Of a stretch of DNA of 64,000 nt, positions 1 to 14,400 are shown piece by piece. How positions within the stretch are numbered: position 1 is the stretch's first letter; each line of letters begins with the position of its first letter. A program made the translations under genes and the position numbers. A model generated the notes under the pieces. That model saw only the letters and a list, made by a program, of their open reading frames with translations, did no database searches and was not told the origin of the DNA. Origin of the DNA: Ricinus communis (Eukaryota > Streptophyta > Magnoliopsida > Malpighiales > Euphorbiaceae); assembly GCF_019578655.1 (NCBI RefSeq), contig NC_063258.1, positions 16,186,802 to 16,250,801 on the forward strand, read 5' to 3'.

Positions 1-109
1 ACGATTCCACTCGAGCTTCTAAAGATGCACGGGCATCCCAATTTTTAGCACTCTCTTGGTTCTTGATCCCATTTTTCAACGTGTCGTACAAAGAGTTTGA
101 ATTTAACAT
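1..109 (-). pseudogene. N-terminus of Athila/Tat-type gag-like ORF (cut by window edge)
   Basis: Reading the minus strand from an ATG at 109 gives about 36 open codons beginning MLNSNSLYD and running to the window edge. The same N-terminus follows the leader of the elements at 21110-27280 (ATG at 22756) and 34691-37462 (ATG at 35920, with a small indel). Three copies sharing a start at the same distance from the PBS support this as the real start. In this copy the stretch is open, whereas the 22756 copy has a stop at codon 18. The rest of the ORF lies outside the window. Function is inferred only from the longer copies: a gag C-terminal region with a zinc knuckle. Confidence 0.6.
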
Positions 110-266
110 TGAACCTCCTTATCATTCACTACCTGAATCATAAACTTAACTAAATAAATATGTACAAACGAAACGGAAATAAAAAAAATAAAAAAATGGC
201 TAAATTAACAAATAGCAAATTTCACTCTAGTTTTCAAACATTTCCCCAACAACGGCGCCAAAAACT
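110..266 (-). other. Leader of Athila/Tat-type element with primer-binding site
   Basis: This is the untranslated leader between the LTR and the ORF start, matching 22590-22755 in opposite orientation. The PBS is at 243-260. It is complementary to the 3' end of plant tRNA-Asp (TGGCGCCGTTG core), but two bases (GG to AA on this strand) differ from the perfect copy at 22596-22613. Confidence 0.75.
243..260 (-). promoter_or_regulatory. tRNA-Asp primer-binding site (two mismatches)
   Basis: The 18-nt site lies 6 nt inside the LTR end. Plant tRNA-Asp ends in TCCCCGGCAACGGCGCCA, and this copy reads TCCCCAACAACGGCGCCA on the plus strand. Athila/Tat-type elements commonly use this primer. Confidence 0.8.
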
Positions 267-1610
267 TGATGCGTGCTATATGTGTTAGCTACAATCTAAG
301 GCAGTGTACCTATCGATGCAGTCTAGCGCTAATGGCGAGTATCAAGATCGTATTCCTCGGGAAAGTGAAAGCCCAGAGTTACTCCTTTGTTCTTTGTTAT
401 ATTAACCTAAAATGAATGATGAATAATTTATAAACTAACTAATAGCTACAAGCTAAGTTCTAAGGGAGATGCAAGAGTAATTGATAACTAAATTAACCAA
501 GACAAGAAAGTAAACCCCAAAGGGAACCTAAACTAGTTGGCAATCAAACAACAAATAAAGGATTAGTGAGTCTAATTATGCTACCTGTGGATGAATTCTT
601 AACCGAATTTGGTTTCTCTCTCTCGATAACCGAATTCCTAAATCTAATAACCTAAAGTTGGAATCTCTTCCTAACGATTGATTCTTAAATAGTTCTTGCT
701 ATTCAAAATTCCAATTGCCAAATGGACTTCTCAATCACATAAAGCAACCTAAACACACAATTCACAACATCTCATGAATGATGCATTATCTTATTAATAC
801 TGAAAGCAAAAAGAATACAAAACTAACCCAAACAATCCAACAATAAAATACTAAGCCAACATAGTAAAGAAATCCCAATGGATTTATTCAATCTAGCTAA
901 TCATGTTCATTATCAAAATACACAAGAATTCAATTACAACAATGAGTAAAGGTAGAGAAAACCCGATTACACCCTTGGATGAGAGTAAACAGCCCCAATT
1001 CCTCTTGCTCGAATTGAATCGATTCTTGTTCCTCTTGCTCAATTTGAAAACCAATCAACGAACCTCGCCCAATCTTCAATCTTTGAAGGGAATCCGCTTG
1101 AAACCTTTATCCAAGTCTCCTTTTCCCTTGGTTTCAGCTCATAAAACCCTTAGGGAGAGAAAAGTTAGGGTTTGGGACGTTCTCCCCTGCTCTCTTTTTC
1201 TCCTTTCCTCTCTTCTATTCTTTATTTAATTCCCCATGTCGCCGGTAACACGGTCGTGTTCCTAGCCGTATTGGGAACACGGTTTGGTGTTCCTGGCCGT
1301 GTTACTCTCTGTGGTCGTGCTCCCTACGAACTACTTTTTCTTTGATGTTTGATGCACCCAACACGGCCGTGTTGGTGCCCGTGTTGGGAACACGGCCATG
1401 TTCAACTTCCTCATGCTTGTACTTAGCTTGTTTCGGCAGCTTCGGCGTCCAATTACGCTCAAATTCTTCCCTTTATCATCCTTTGACTTCTTTTGGACCT
1501 AATGCACACAAACAGACGCATAGGGTGAGTGTTGGGACCAATTCACATCCAAATGTTCATAAAATCAATCTTAAAGACCCTATTTAGATGTGTGTATTTT
1601 ACGCACATCA
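267..1610 (-). mobile_element. 5' LTR of Athila/Tat-type retrotransposon (U3 type 2)
   Basis: This 1344-bp LTR starts TGATG and ends CATCA on the plus strand, so its termini are a 5-bp inverted repeat. It directly abuts the PBS. The U5-proximal half (267 to about 900) is closely similar, in reverse, to the R/U5 of the LTRs at 21110-22589 and 25788-27280. The U3 half (about 900-1610) matches instead the LTRs at 36079-37462 and 39004-40457. It contains CACGG/CCGTG dyads, including an 18-bp perfect palindrome at 1358-1375. The U3 end abuts the satellite at 1611. The partner LTR is outside the window, so no target duplication can be checked. The small ORFs inside it (903-1229, 1342-1587) are incidental. 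Confidence 0.85.
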
Positions 1611-2425
1611 TACTATTATGGAGTTGTTTTCTCTAATTCATAAATATACATGTTTTACAAGATTATTTTCTTACATCGAAAGATATACCTGTTTTACGGG
1701 GTTGTTTTCTCATATTATAAAATTAACCCATTTAAAGTGTTGTTTTCTCAAACTCACAAATATACCAAAATACAAGGTTATTTTCTCTTATTGAAACATA
1801 TACCTGTATTACGGGATTGTTATCTAATATTTATAAATATACCCCACTTACAAGGTTGTTTTCTCATATTAAAATATTTACACTACTACGAGGCTGTTAT
1901 CTTGGACTCGCAATTACACTACTTTTACGTAGTTGTTTTCTCAGATTCATAAATATACAAGTTCTACGAGGTTATTTTCTTATATTGATAAATATACTAC
2001 TTTTACGGGGTCGTTTTCTCATATTAAATTATTAGCACTATTATGTGGTTGTTTTCTCCAATTCATAAATAAACACGTTTTATGGAGTTATTTTCTTATA
2101 TTGACAAATATACCCCTTTTACGGGGTTGTTTTCTCATATTATAAAATTAATCCTGTTGAGGGGTTTTTCTTTCTCATACTTGAAAGAATACTAAGATTA
2201 TGGGGTTATTTTCTTCGCTTGATAAATATCCCCGTATTACAAGGCTGTTTTTTAATATTTATAAATATACCCCTCTCACGGGGTTATTTTCTAATATTAA
2301 AAAATTCACCCCTTCTACGACGTTGTTTTCTTGGACTCACAATTACACTACTTTTACGGGATAGTTTTCTCAAATTCATAAATAAACACGTTTTACGGGG
2401 TTATTTTCTTATATTGATAAATACA
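1611..2425 (-). repeat. 39-bp satellite, inverted and diverged segment
   Basis: About 21 monomers of the same ~39-bp repeat as the main array, in opposite orientation: the plus strand reads TTTTCTC...ACGGGGTTG instead of CAACCCCGT...GAGAAAA. The monomers here are more divergent from each other than in the main array, as expected at an array edge. Short incidental ORFs run through it because the period is a multiple of three. No gene is supported. Confidence 0.9.
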
Positions 2426-5400
2426 TATTTGTCAATATGAGTAAACAACCTCGTGAGTGAGGTAATTTGTCAATACTGGAAAACAACACCGTAAGAGGGG
2501 TATATCTTTCGACATGAGAAAACAATCCCAAAAAAGTGGAATATTTGTAAATATTTGAAAACAACCCTGTAAGAGGGGTATATTTGTCAATATTAGAAAA
2601 AACCCTATAAGTGGGGTATATCTTTCAATATAAGAAAAAAACCGGAATAAAGTGGTATATTTCTCAATATGAGAGAACAACCCCATAAGAGGGGTGTATT
2701 TATCAATATTAGAAAATAACCCCGTAAGAGGGGTATATCTTTCAACATGAGAAAACAACCCCAAAAAAGTGGTGTATTTTTTAATACGAGAAAACAACCC
2801 CGTAAGAGGGGTATATTTGACAATATTAGAAAACCACCCCGTAAGAGAGGTATATTTCTCAATATTACAAAACAACCCCGTAAGAGGGGTATATCTTTCA
2901 ACATGAGAAAACAACCCTAAAAAAGTGGTATATTTTTTAATACGAGAAAACAACCCTATAAGAGGGGTATATTTGTCTATATTAGAAAATAACCCCGTAA
3001 GAGAGGTATATTTGTACCTATTAGAAAAAAACACTGTAAGAGAGGTATTTCTTTCAACATGAGAAAAGAACCCTAAAGAACTGGTATATTTGTCAATATG
3101 ATAAAACAACCCCGTAAGACGGGTATCTCTTTCAACATGAGAAAACAACCCCAAAAAAGTGGTATATTTGTCAATATGAGAAAACAACCCCGTAAGAGGG
3201 GTATATTTGACAATATTAGAAAACCACCCCGTAAGAGAGGTATATTTCTCAATATTACAAAACAACCCCGTAAGAGGGGTATATCTTTCAACATGAGAAA
3301 ACAACCCTAAAAAAGTGGTATATTTTTTAATACGAGAAAACAACCCTGTAAGAGGGGTATATCTTTCAACATGAGAAAATATCCCAAAAAGTGGTATATT
3401 TTTAATATGAGAAAACAACCCCGTAAGAAGGGTATATTTGTCAATATTAGAAAACAACCCCGTAAGAGAGATATATTGGTTAATATTAGAAAATAACCCG
3501 TAAGAGGGGTATATCTTTCAACATGAGAAAACAACCCAAAAAATGTGGTATATTTTTTAATACGAGAAAACAACCCCGTAAGAGGTGTATATTTGTAAAT
3601 ATTAGAAAACAACCCCGTAAGAGGGGTATATTTTTCAATATTAGAAAACAACCCCGTAAGAGGATTGTATTTGTCAATATTAGAAAACAATACCGTAAGA
3701 GAGGTATATCTTTCAACACGAGAAAACAATCCGAAAAATGTGGTATATTTGTTAATATGAGAAAACAACCCCGTAAGAGGAGTATATTTGTCAATATCAG
3801 AAAACAACCCCGTAAGAGGGGTATATCTTTCAACATGAGAAAACAACCCCAAAAAGTGGTGTATTTTTTAATACGAGAAAACAACCCCGTAAGAGAGGTA
3901 TATTTGTCAATATTAGAAAACAACCCTTTAAGGGAGGTATATCTTTCAAACATGAGAAAACAACTCCATAAAAGTGGTATAGTTGTAAACATGAGAAAAT
4001 AATCCCATAACAGTGGTATATTTGTCAATATTGGAAAATAACCCTGTTAGAGGGGTATATCTTTCAACATGAGAAAACAACCCGAAAAAAGTGGTTTATT
4101 TTTTAATACGAGAAAAGAACCCCGTAAGAGGGGTATATTTATCAATATTTGAAAACAACCCCATAAGAGAGGTATATTTGTCAATATTAAAAAATAAACC
4201 CGTAAGAGGGGTATTTCTTTCAAAATGAGAAAACAACCCTAAAAATGTGGTATATTTTTTAATACGAGAAAACAACCTTGTAAGAGGGGTATATTTGTCT
4301 ATATTAGAAAACAACCCCGTAAGAGAGGTATATTTGTACCTATTAGAAAAAAACACTGTAAGAGAGGTATTTCTTTCAACATGAGAAAAGAACCCCAAAG
4401 AAGTGGTATATTTGTCAATATGATAAAACAACCCCGTAAGACGGGTATCTCTTTCAACATGAGAAAACAACCCCAAAAAAGTGGTATATTTGTCAATATG
4501 AGAAAACAACCCCGTAAGAGAGGTATATTTGCCAATATTAGAAAACAACCTCGTTAGAGCGGTAAGTTTGTCAATATTAGAAAACAACCCTGTAAGAGGG
4601 CATATCTTTCAACATGAGAAAACAACCCCAAAAAAGTGGTATATTTGTCAATTTGAGAATACAACCCCGTAAGAGGGGTATATCTTTCAACATGAGAAAG
4701 CAACCCCAAAAAAGTGGTATATTTGTCAATTTGAGTAAACAACCCTGTAAGAGGGGTATATTTCAATATTAGAAAACAACCCCGTAAGAGGGGTATATCT
4801 TTCAACATGAGAAAACAACCCCAAACAAGTGCTACATTTGTCAATATGAGAACACAACCCCGTAAAAGGTCTATGTTTGTCAATATTAGAAAACAACCCC
4901 ATCAGAGGGATATATTTATCAATATTAGAAAACAACCAAGTAAGAGGGGTATATCTTTCAAAATGAGAAAACAACCCCAAAAAAGTGATATATTTGTCAA
5001 TTTGAGAAAACAACCCCGTAAGAGGGGTATATTTATGAATATTAGAAAACAAACCCGTAAGAGGAGCATATCTTTCAACATCAGAAAACAACCCCAAAAA
5101 AGTGGAATATTTGTCAACATTAGAAAACAAACCCTGTAAGCGGGGTATATTTGTCAATATTAGAAAACAACCCGTAAGAGGGATATATCTTCCAACATGA
5201 GATAACAGCCCCAAAAAAGTGGTACATGGTTTAATATGAGAAAACAACCCCATTAGAGGGGTATATTTGTCAATATTAGAAAACAACCCCGTAAGAGGGG
5301 TATATCTTTCAACATGAGAAAACAACCCCAAAAATGTAGTATATTTGTCAATATGAGAAAACAACTCCGTAAGAGGGGTATATTTGTCAATATTAAAAAA

Positions 5401-8400
5401 ACCCCGTAACAGGGGTATATTAGTCATTATTAGAAAACAACCCCGTAAGAGGGGTATATCTTTCAACATAAGAAAACAACCCCAAATATGTGGTATATTT
5501 GTCAATTTGAAAAGACAACCTCGTGAGAGGGGTCTATTTGTCAATATTAGAAAACAACCCTCTAAGAGGGGTGTATTTGTCAATATTAGAAAATAACCAC
5601 GAAAGAGGGATATAACTTTCAACATGAAGAAAACAACCCCAAAAAAGTGGTATATTTGTCGATATGAGAAAACAACCCCGTAAGAGGGGTATATTTATCA
5701 ATTTGAGAAAACAACCCCGTAAGAGGTGTATATTTGTCAATATTAGAAAACAAACCCGTTAGAGGGGCATATTTGTCAATATTAGAAAACAACCCCGTAA
5801 ATAGGGTATATTTGTCAATATTACAAAACAACCCCGTAGGAGGGGTATATCTTTCAACATGAGGAAACAACAACCAAAAATGTGGTATATTTGTCAATAT
5901 GAGAAAACAACCCCGTAAGAGGGATATATTTGTCAATATTAAAAAACAACCCAGTAAAAGGGGTATATTTGTCAATATTAGAAAACAACCCTATAAGAGG
6001 GGTCCATTTGTCAATATTAGAAAACAACCCCGTAAGAGGGTGTATCTTTCAACATGAGACAACAAACCAAAAAATGTGGTATATTTGTCAATTTGAGAAA
6101 ACAACCACGTAAGAGGGTATACCTTTCAACATGACAAAACAACCCAAAAAATGTGGTATATTTGTCAATATGAGAAAACAACCCCGTAAAAGGGGTATAT
6201 CTTTCAACATGAGAAAACAACCCTAGAAAGGTGGTATATTTGTCAATATGAGAAAACAACCCTGTAAGAGGGGTATATTTATCAATATTAGCAAACAACC
6301 CCGTAGGAGGGGTATATCTTTCAACATGCGAAAATAACCCCAAAAAGGTGGTATATTTGTTAATATGAGAGAACAACCCCGTAAGAGGGGTATATTTGTC
6401 AATATTAGAAAACAACCCCGTAAGAATAGTATATTTGTCAATATTAGAAAACAACCCTTTAAGAGGGGTGTATTTGTCAATATTAGAAAATAACCACGAA
6501 AGAGGGATATAACTTTCGACATGAAGAAAACAACCCCAGAAAAGTGGTATATTTGTCGATATGAGAAAACAACCCCGTAAGAGGGGTATATTTATCAATT
6601 TGAGAAAACAACCCCGTAAGAGGTGTATATTTGTCAATATTAGAAAACAAACCCGTTAGAGGGGCATATTTGTCAATATTAGAAAACAACCCCGTAAGAG
6701 GGGTATATCTTTCAAAATAAGAAATCAACCCCAAAAGTGGTATATTTTCATTATGAGAAAACAACCCCATAAGAGAGGTATATTTGTCAATATTAGAAAA
6801 CAAACTTGTAAGAGGGGTATATTTTTCAACTTGAGAAAACTACCCCGTAAGAGGTGTATATTTGTCAATATTAGAAAACAAACCCGTTAGAGGGGCATAT
6901 TTGTCAATATTACAAAACAACCCTGTAAGAGGGGTATATCTTTCAAAATAAGAAAACAACCCCAAAAAAGTGGTATATTAGTAAATATGAGAAAATAATC
7001 CCATAAGAGAGGTATATTTGTCAATATTAAAAAACAAACCTGTAAGAGGGATATATTTTTCAATTGAGAAAACAACCCCGTAAGAGGTGTATATTTGTCC
7101 ATATTAGAAAACAAACCCGTTAGAAGGGCATATTTGTCAATATTAGAAAATAACCCCGTAAAAGGGGTATATCTTTCAAAATAAGAAAACAACCCCAAAA
7201 AAGTGGTATATTTGTACATATGGGAAAACAACCTCGTAAGAGGGGTAGATTTGTCAATATGAGAAAACAACAACATAAGAGGAGTATATTTGTAATTATT
7301 AGAAGATAACCCCGTGAAAGGCATATATCTTTCAACATGAGAAAATAACCCCAAAAAAGTTGTATATTTGTCGATATAAGAAAACAATCCCGTAAGAGGG
7401 GTATATTTGTCAATCTTAGAAAACATCCCCGTAAGAGGGTATATTTATAAATATTGTAAAATAACACCGTAATAATGGTATATCTTTCAAAATGAGAAAG
7501 CAGCCTGAGAAAAGTGGTATATTTGTCAATTTGTGAAAACAACCCTGTAAGAGGAGTATATTTGTCAATATTAGAAAAAAATCCTGTAGGAGGGGTATAT
7601 TTGTCAATATTAGAAAGCAACCACGAAAGAGGGATATATCTCTCAACATGAGAGAACAACCCTAAAAAAGTGCTATATTTGTCAATATGAGAAAACAACC
7701 CCGTAAGAGGGGTATATTTTCAATATGAGAAAGCAACCCTAGAAAAGTGGTATATTTGTCAATATAAGAAAACAATCCCGTAAGAGGAGTATATTTTCAT
7801 TATGAGAAAACAACCTCGTAAGATTGCTATATTTGTCAATATTAGAAAACAACCCCGTAAGAGGGGTATATATTTCAACATGAGAAAACAACCACAAAAA
7901 AGTATTATATTTGACAATATGAGAAAACAACCCCGTAAGACGGGCATATTTGTCAATATTAGAAAATAACCCCGTAAGAAGGGTATATTTGTCAATATTA
8001 GAAAACAACCCCGTAAGAGGGATATATCTTTCAACATGAGATAACAACCCCAAAAAAGTGGTATATGGTTTAATATGAGAAAATAACCCCATAGGAGGGG
8101 TATATCTTTCAACATGAGAAAATAACCCCAAAAATGTAGTATATTTGTCAATATGAGAAAACAACTCCGTAAGAGGGGTATATTTGTCAATATTAAAAAA
8201 AACTCGTAACAGGGGTACATTTGTCAATATTAGAAAACAACCCCGTAAGAGGGGTATATCTTTCAACATGAGAAAACAACCCCAAATTATGTGGTATATT
8301 TGTCAATTTGAAAAGACAACCCCGTCAGAGGGGTCTATTTGTCAATATTAGAAAACAACCACATACGAGGAGGATATCTTTCAACACAAGAAAACAACCA

Positions 8401-11400
8401 TAAAAATGTGGTATATTTGTCAATTTGAGAAACAACACCGTAAGAAGGGTCTATTTGTCAATATTAGAAAACAACCCCGTAAGAGGGGTATATCTTTCAA
8501 CATGAGAAAACAACCCCAACAATGCGGTATATTTGTCAATATGAGAAAACAACCCTGTAAGATGGGAATATTTGTCAATATCAGAAAACAACCCCGTAAA
8601 AGGGGTATATTTGTCAATATTAGAAATTAACCCCGTAAGAGGGGTATATCTTTCAACATGAGGAAACAACCCCAAAAATGTGGTATATTTGTCAATATGA
8701 GAAAACATCCTTGTAAGAGGGATATATTTGCCAATATTGAAAAACAACCCAGTAAAGGGTATATTCGTCAATATTAGAAAACAACCCCGTAAGAGGGGTC
8801 CATTTGTAAATATTAGAAAACAACCCCATAAGAGGGGTATATCTTTCAACATGAGAAAACAACCCAAAAAATGTGGTATATTTGTCAATTTGGGAAAACA
8901 AGCTCGTAAGAGGGGTATATTTTTCAACATGAGAAAACAACCCAAAAAATGTGGCATATTTGTCAATATGAGAAAACATCCTTGTAAGAGGGATATATTT
9001 GCCAATATTGAAAAACAACCCAGTAAAAGGGGTATATTCGTCAATATTAGAAAACAACCCCGTAAGAGGGGTCCATTTGTAAATATTAGAAAACAACCCC
9101 ATAAGAGGGGTATATCTTTCAACATGAGAAAACAACCCAAAAAATGTGGTATATTTGTCAATTTGGGAAAACAAGCTCGTAAGAGGGGTATATTTTTCAA
9201 CATGAGAAAACAACCCAAAAAATGTGGTATATTTGTCAATATGAGAAAACAACCCCATAAAAGGGGCACATTTGTCAATATTAGAAAACAACCCCGTAAG
9301 AGGGGTATATTGATCAATATTAGAAAATAACCCCGTAAGAGGGATATATCTTTCAACATGAGATAATAACCCCAAAAAAGTTGTACATGGTTTAATATGA
9401 GAAAACAACCCCATAAGAGGGGTATATTTGTCGATATTAGAAAACAACCCCGTAAGAGGGGTATATCTTTCAACATGAGAAAACAACCCCAAAAAGTAGT
9501 ATATTTGTCAATATAAGAAAACAACCCCGGAAGAGGGGTATATTTGTCAATATTAAAAAATCCCGTAACAGTGGCATATTTGTCAATATTAGAAACAACC
9601 CCGTAAGAAGGGTATATCTTTCAACATGAGAAAACAACCCCAAATATGTAATATATTTGTCAATTTGAAAAGACAACCCCGTGAGAGGGGTCTATTTGTC
9701 AATATTAGAAAACAACCCCGTAAGAGGGGGATATCTTTCAACACAAGAAAATAACCCCAATAATGTGGTATATTTGTCCATTTGGGAATACAACCCCGTA
9801 AGTGGAATCTATTTGTCAATATTAGAAAACAACCCCGTAAGAGGGGTATATCTTTCAACATGAGAAAACAACCCCAACAATGCGGTATATTTGTCAATAT
9901 GAGAAAACAACCCAATAAGATAAGAATATTTGTCAATATCAGAAAACAACCCCGTAAAAGGGGTATATTTGTCAATATTAGAAAACAACCCCGTAAGAGG
10001 GGTATATCTTTCAACATGAGGAAACAACCCCAAAAATGTGGTGTATTTGTCAATATGAGAAAATAACCCTGTAAGAGGGATATATTTGCCAATATTGAAA
10101 AACAACCCAGTAAAAGGGGTATATTCATCAATATTAGAAAACAACCCCGTGAGAGGGGTCCATTTGTAAATATTAGAAAACAACCCCATAAGAGGGGTAT
10201 ATCTTTCAACATGAGAAAACAACCCAAAAAATATGGTATATTTGTCAATTTGAGAAAATAATCCTGTAAGAGGAGTATATTTATCAATATGAAAGAACAA
10301 CCATGTAAGATTGGTATATTTGTCAATATTAGAAAACAAGCCGGAAAGAGGGGTATATCTTTCAACATGAGAAAACAACCCCAAAAAAGTGGTTTATCTT
10401 TTAATACGAGAAAACAACCCGTGATAGGGGTCTATTTGTCAATATAAGAAAACGACCCTGTAAGAGGGGTCTATTTGTCAATATTAGAACACAACCCCGT
10501 AAGAGGGGCATTTCTTTCAAAATGAGAAAACAACCCCAAAAAAGTGGTACATTTGTCAATATGAGAAGACATCCCCATAAGAGTGGTATATTTGTCAGTA
10601 TGGGAAAACAACCCCAAAAAAGTGGTAGATGTGTCAATATGAGAAAACAACTACATAAGAGGGGTATATTTGTCAATTTGAAAAAAAATCCCGTAAGAGG
10701 GGTATATCTTTCAATATGAGAAACCAACCCCAAAGAAGTGGTATATTTGTCGATATGAGAAAACAACTCTGTAAGAGGGTATATTTGTCAATATTAAAAA
10801 ATAACCACGTAAGAGGGATATATCTTTCAACATGAGAAAACAACCCTAGAAAAGTGGTATATTTGTCAATATGAGAAAATAACCCTGTAACATAGCGGAA
10901 TATTTATCAATATTACAAAAGAACCCCGTCGAGGGGTATATCATTCAGCATGAGAAAACAACCCAAAAAAGTGGTATATTTGTCAATTTGAGAGCAACCT
11001 TGTAAGAGGGGTATATTGTCAATATGAGAAAACATCCCGTAAGAGGGGCGCGTTTTCTCAATATTAGAAAATAGCCCAGTAAGACGAGTTTATTTGATAA
11101 TATTGTAAAACAATTCTGTAAGAGGGGTATATTTGTCAATATTAGAGAACAACCACGTAACAGGGATATATCTTTCAACATGAGAAGACAACCCCATAAA
11201 AGTGGTATATTTATCAATATGAGAAAACAACCCCGTAAGAGGGGTACGTTTGTCAATATGAGAAAATAACCCCGTAAGAGGGGTATATTTGTCAACATTA
11301 GAAAACAACACCGTAAGAGGGGTATATCTTTCAAAATGAGAAAATAACCCCAAAAAGTGTTATATTTGTCAATATGACGACACAACCACATAAGAGGGCT

Positions 11401-14400
11401 ACATTTGTCAGTATTAGAAAACAACTCCGTAAGAGGGGTATATCTTTCAACATGAGAAAACAACCCCAAAAAAGTGGTATATTTGTCAATATGAGAAAAC
11501 AACCCCGTAAGAGAGGTGTATTTGTCAATATTAGAAAACAACCTCGATAGAGGGGATATATCTTTCAACATGAGAAAACAACCCCAGAAAAGTGGTATAT
11601 TTGTCAATATTAGAAAACAACCCCGCAAAAAGGGTATATCTTTCAACATGAGAAAACAACCACAAAAAGTGGTATATCTTTCGACATGAGAAAACAACCC
11701 CGTAAGAGGGGTATATTTGTCAACATGACAAAACAATCCCAAAAAATCTTATATTTGTCAATATGAGGAAACAACGCTAAAAAAGTGGTATATTTGTCAA
11801 TATGAGAAATCAACCCCGTAAGAGGGGTATATTTCTTATTATTTGAAAACAACCCCGTAAGAAGAGTATATTTGTCAATATTAGAAAACAATCCCGTATG
11901 AGGGGTATGTCTGTCAATATTAGAAAACAACCCGTAAGAGGTGTATATCTTTCAACATTAGAAAACAAGCCAAAAAATTGGTATATTTGTCAATATGATA
12001 AAACAACCCCGTAAGAGAGGTATATTTGTCAATATTAGAAAACAACCCCATAAAAGGGGGTATATCTTTCAACATTAGAAAACAATCCTAAAAAAGTGGT
12101 ATATTTGTCAATATGAGAAAACAATCCCGGAAGAGAGGTATATTTGTCAATATTAGAAAACAACCCCGTAAGAGAGGTTATATTTGTCAATATTAGAAAA
12201 CAACCCCGTAAAGAGGATATATTTGTCAACATTAGAAAACAACCCCGTAAGAGAGGTATATCTTTCAATATGAGAAAACAACCCCAAAAAAGTGGTATAT
12301 TTGTCAATATGAGAAAACAACCCTGTAACAGAGGTATATTTGTCAATATTAGAAAACAAACCCGTAAGAGGGGTATATCTTTCAACATGAGAAAACAACC
12401 CCAAAAAAGTAGTATATTTGTCAATATGAGAAAACAACCCCGTAAGAGAGGTGTATTTGTCAATATTACAAAACAACCCCGTAAGAGGGGGTATATCTTT
12501 CAACATGAGAAAACAACCCCAAAAAAGTGGTATATTTTTTAATTTTAGAAAATAAACCTGTAAGAGAGGAATATTTGTCAATATTAGAAAACAACCCCGT
12601 AAGAAGGGTATATCTTTCAACATGAGAAAACAATCCTAAAAAGGTGGTATATTTGTCAATATGAGAAAACAATCCCGTAACACAAATATATTTGTCAATA
12701 TTATAAAACAACCCCGTAAGAGGAATATATTGGTCAACATTATAAAACAAACCCGTTAGAGGTGTATATCTTTCAAAATGAAAAAACAACCCCAAAAAAG
12801 TGGTATATTTGTCAGTTTTAGAAAATAACCCCGTAAGAGGGGTATATTTGTCAATATTAAAACAACCCCGTAAGAGGGGTATATCTTTCAACATGAGAAA
12901 ACAATCCTAAAAAAATTGTATATTTGTCAATATAAGAAAATAACCACGTAAGAGAGGTATATTTGTTAATATCATTAAACAACCCCCTTAGAGGGGTATA
13001 TCTTTCAACATGAGAAAACAACGCCAAAACAGTGTTATATATTTCAAAATGAAAACAACACCAAAAAAGTGGTATATCTTTCAACATGAGAAAACAACCC
13101 CGTAAGAGGTGTATATTTTTCAATATTAGAAAACAACCTCGTATGAGAGGTATGTTTGTCAATATTAGAAAACAACCCCGTAACAGGCATATATTTGTCA
13201 ACATGAGAAAACAACCCAAAAAAATGTGATATTTGTCAATATCAGGAAACAATGCTAAAAAAGTGGTATATTTATCAATATGAGAAATCAACCCCATAAG
13301 AGGGGTATGTTAGTTAATATTAGAAAAGAACCCCGTAAGAGGAGTATATTTGTCAATATTAGTAAACAAGCCCATATGAGGGGTATATCTGTTAATATTA
13401 AAAAATAACCCCGTAAGAGGTGTATATCTTTCAACATCAGAAAAAAAAGCCCAAAAAAGTGGTATATTTTTCAATATGATAAAACAACCCCGTAAGAGAG
13501 GTATATTTGTCAATATTAGAAAACAACTCCGTAAGAGGAGGTAAATCTTTCAATATGAGAAAACAATCCTAAAAAAGTGGTGTATTTGTCAATATGAGAA
13601 AATAATCCCGGAAGAGGTATATTTGTCAATATTACAAAACAACCCCATAAGGGGGATATATTTGTCAACATTAGAAAATAAACCCGTAAGAGGGGTATAT
13701 CTTTCAACATGAGAAAACAACCCCAAAAAAGTGGTATATTTGTCACTATGAGAAAAAAACCCCGTAAGTGAGGTGTATTTGTCAATATTAGAAAATAACC
13801 CCGTAAAAGGGGTATATCTTTCAAAATGTGAAAACAACGCTAACAAAGTGGTATATCTTTTAACATGAGAAAACAACCCCATAAGATGGGGTATATTTAT
13901 AAATATTATAAAACAACTCCGTAAGAAGGGTATATCTTTCAACATGAAAAAACAACCCCAAAAAAGTGGTATATTTGTCAATTTGAGAACACAACCCTGT
14001 AAGAGGAGTATACTTATCAATATTAGAAAACAACCTTGCAAGAGAGATAGATATGTCAATATTAGAAAACAACCCCGTAAGAGAAATATATTTGTCAACA
14101 TTAGAAAACAACCCCGTTAGAGGGGTATATCTTTCAAAATGAGAAAATAACCCCAAAAAAGTGTTATATTTGTCAATATGAGAAAACAACCTTATAAGAG
14201 GGGTATATTTGTCAATATTAGAAAATAACTCTGTAAGAGGGATATATTTGTCAATATTAAAAAATAACCCTATATGAGGAATATATTTATCAACATTAGA
14301 AAACAACCCCGTTAGAGGGGTATATCTTTCAAAATTAGAAAACAACCTCAAAAAAGTGCTATATTTGTCAATTTAAGAAAATAACCTCGTAAGACAGGTA

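Noticed and set aside
903..1587. Two plus-strand ORFs (108 and 81 aa) as genes
   Set aside because: They lie antisense inside a defined LTR; similar sequence in the other family LTRs does not keep the frame.
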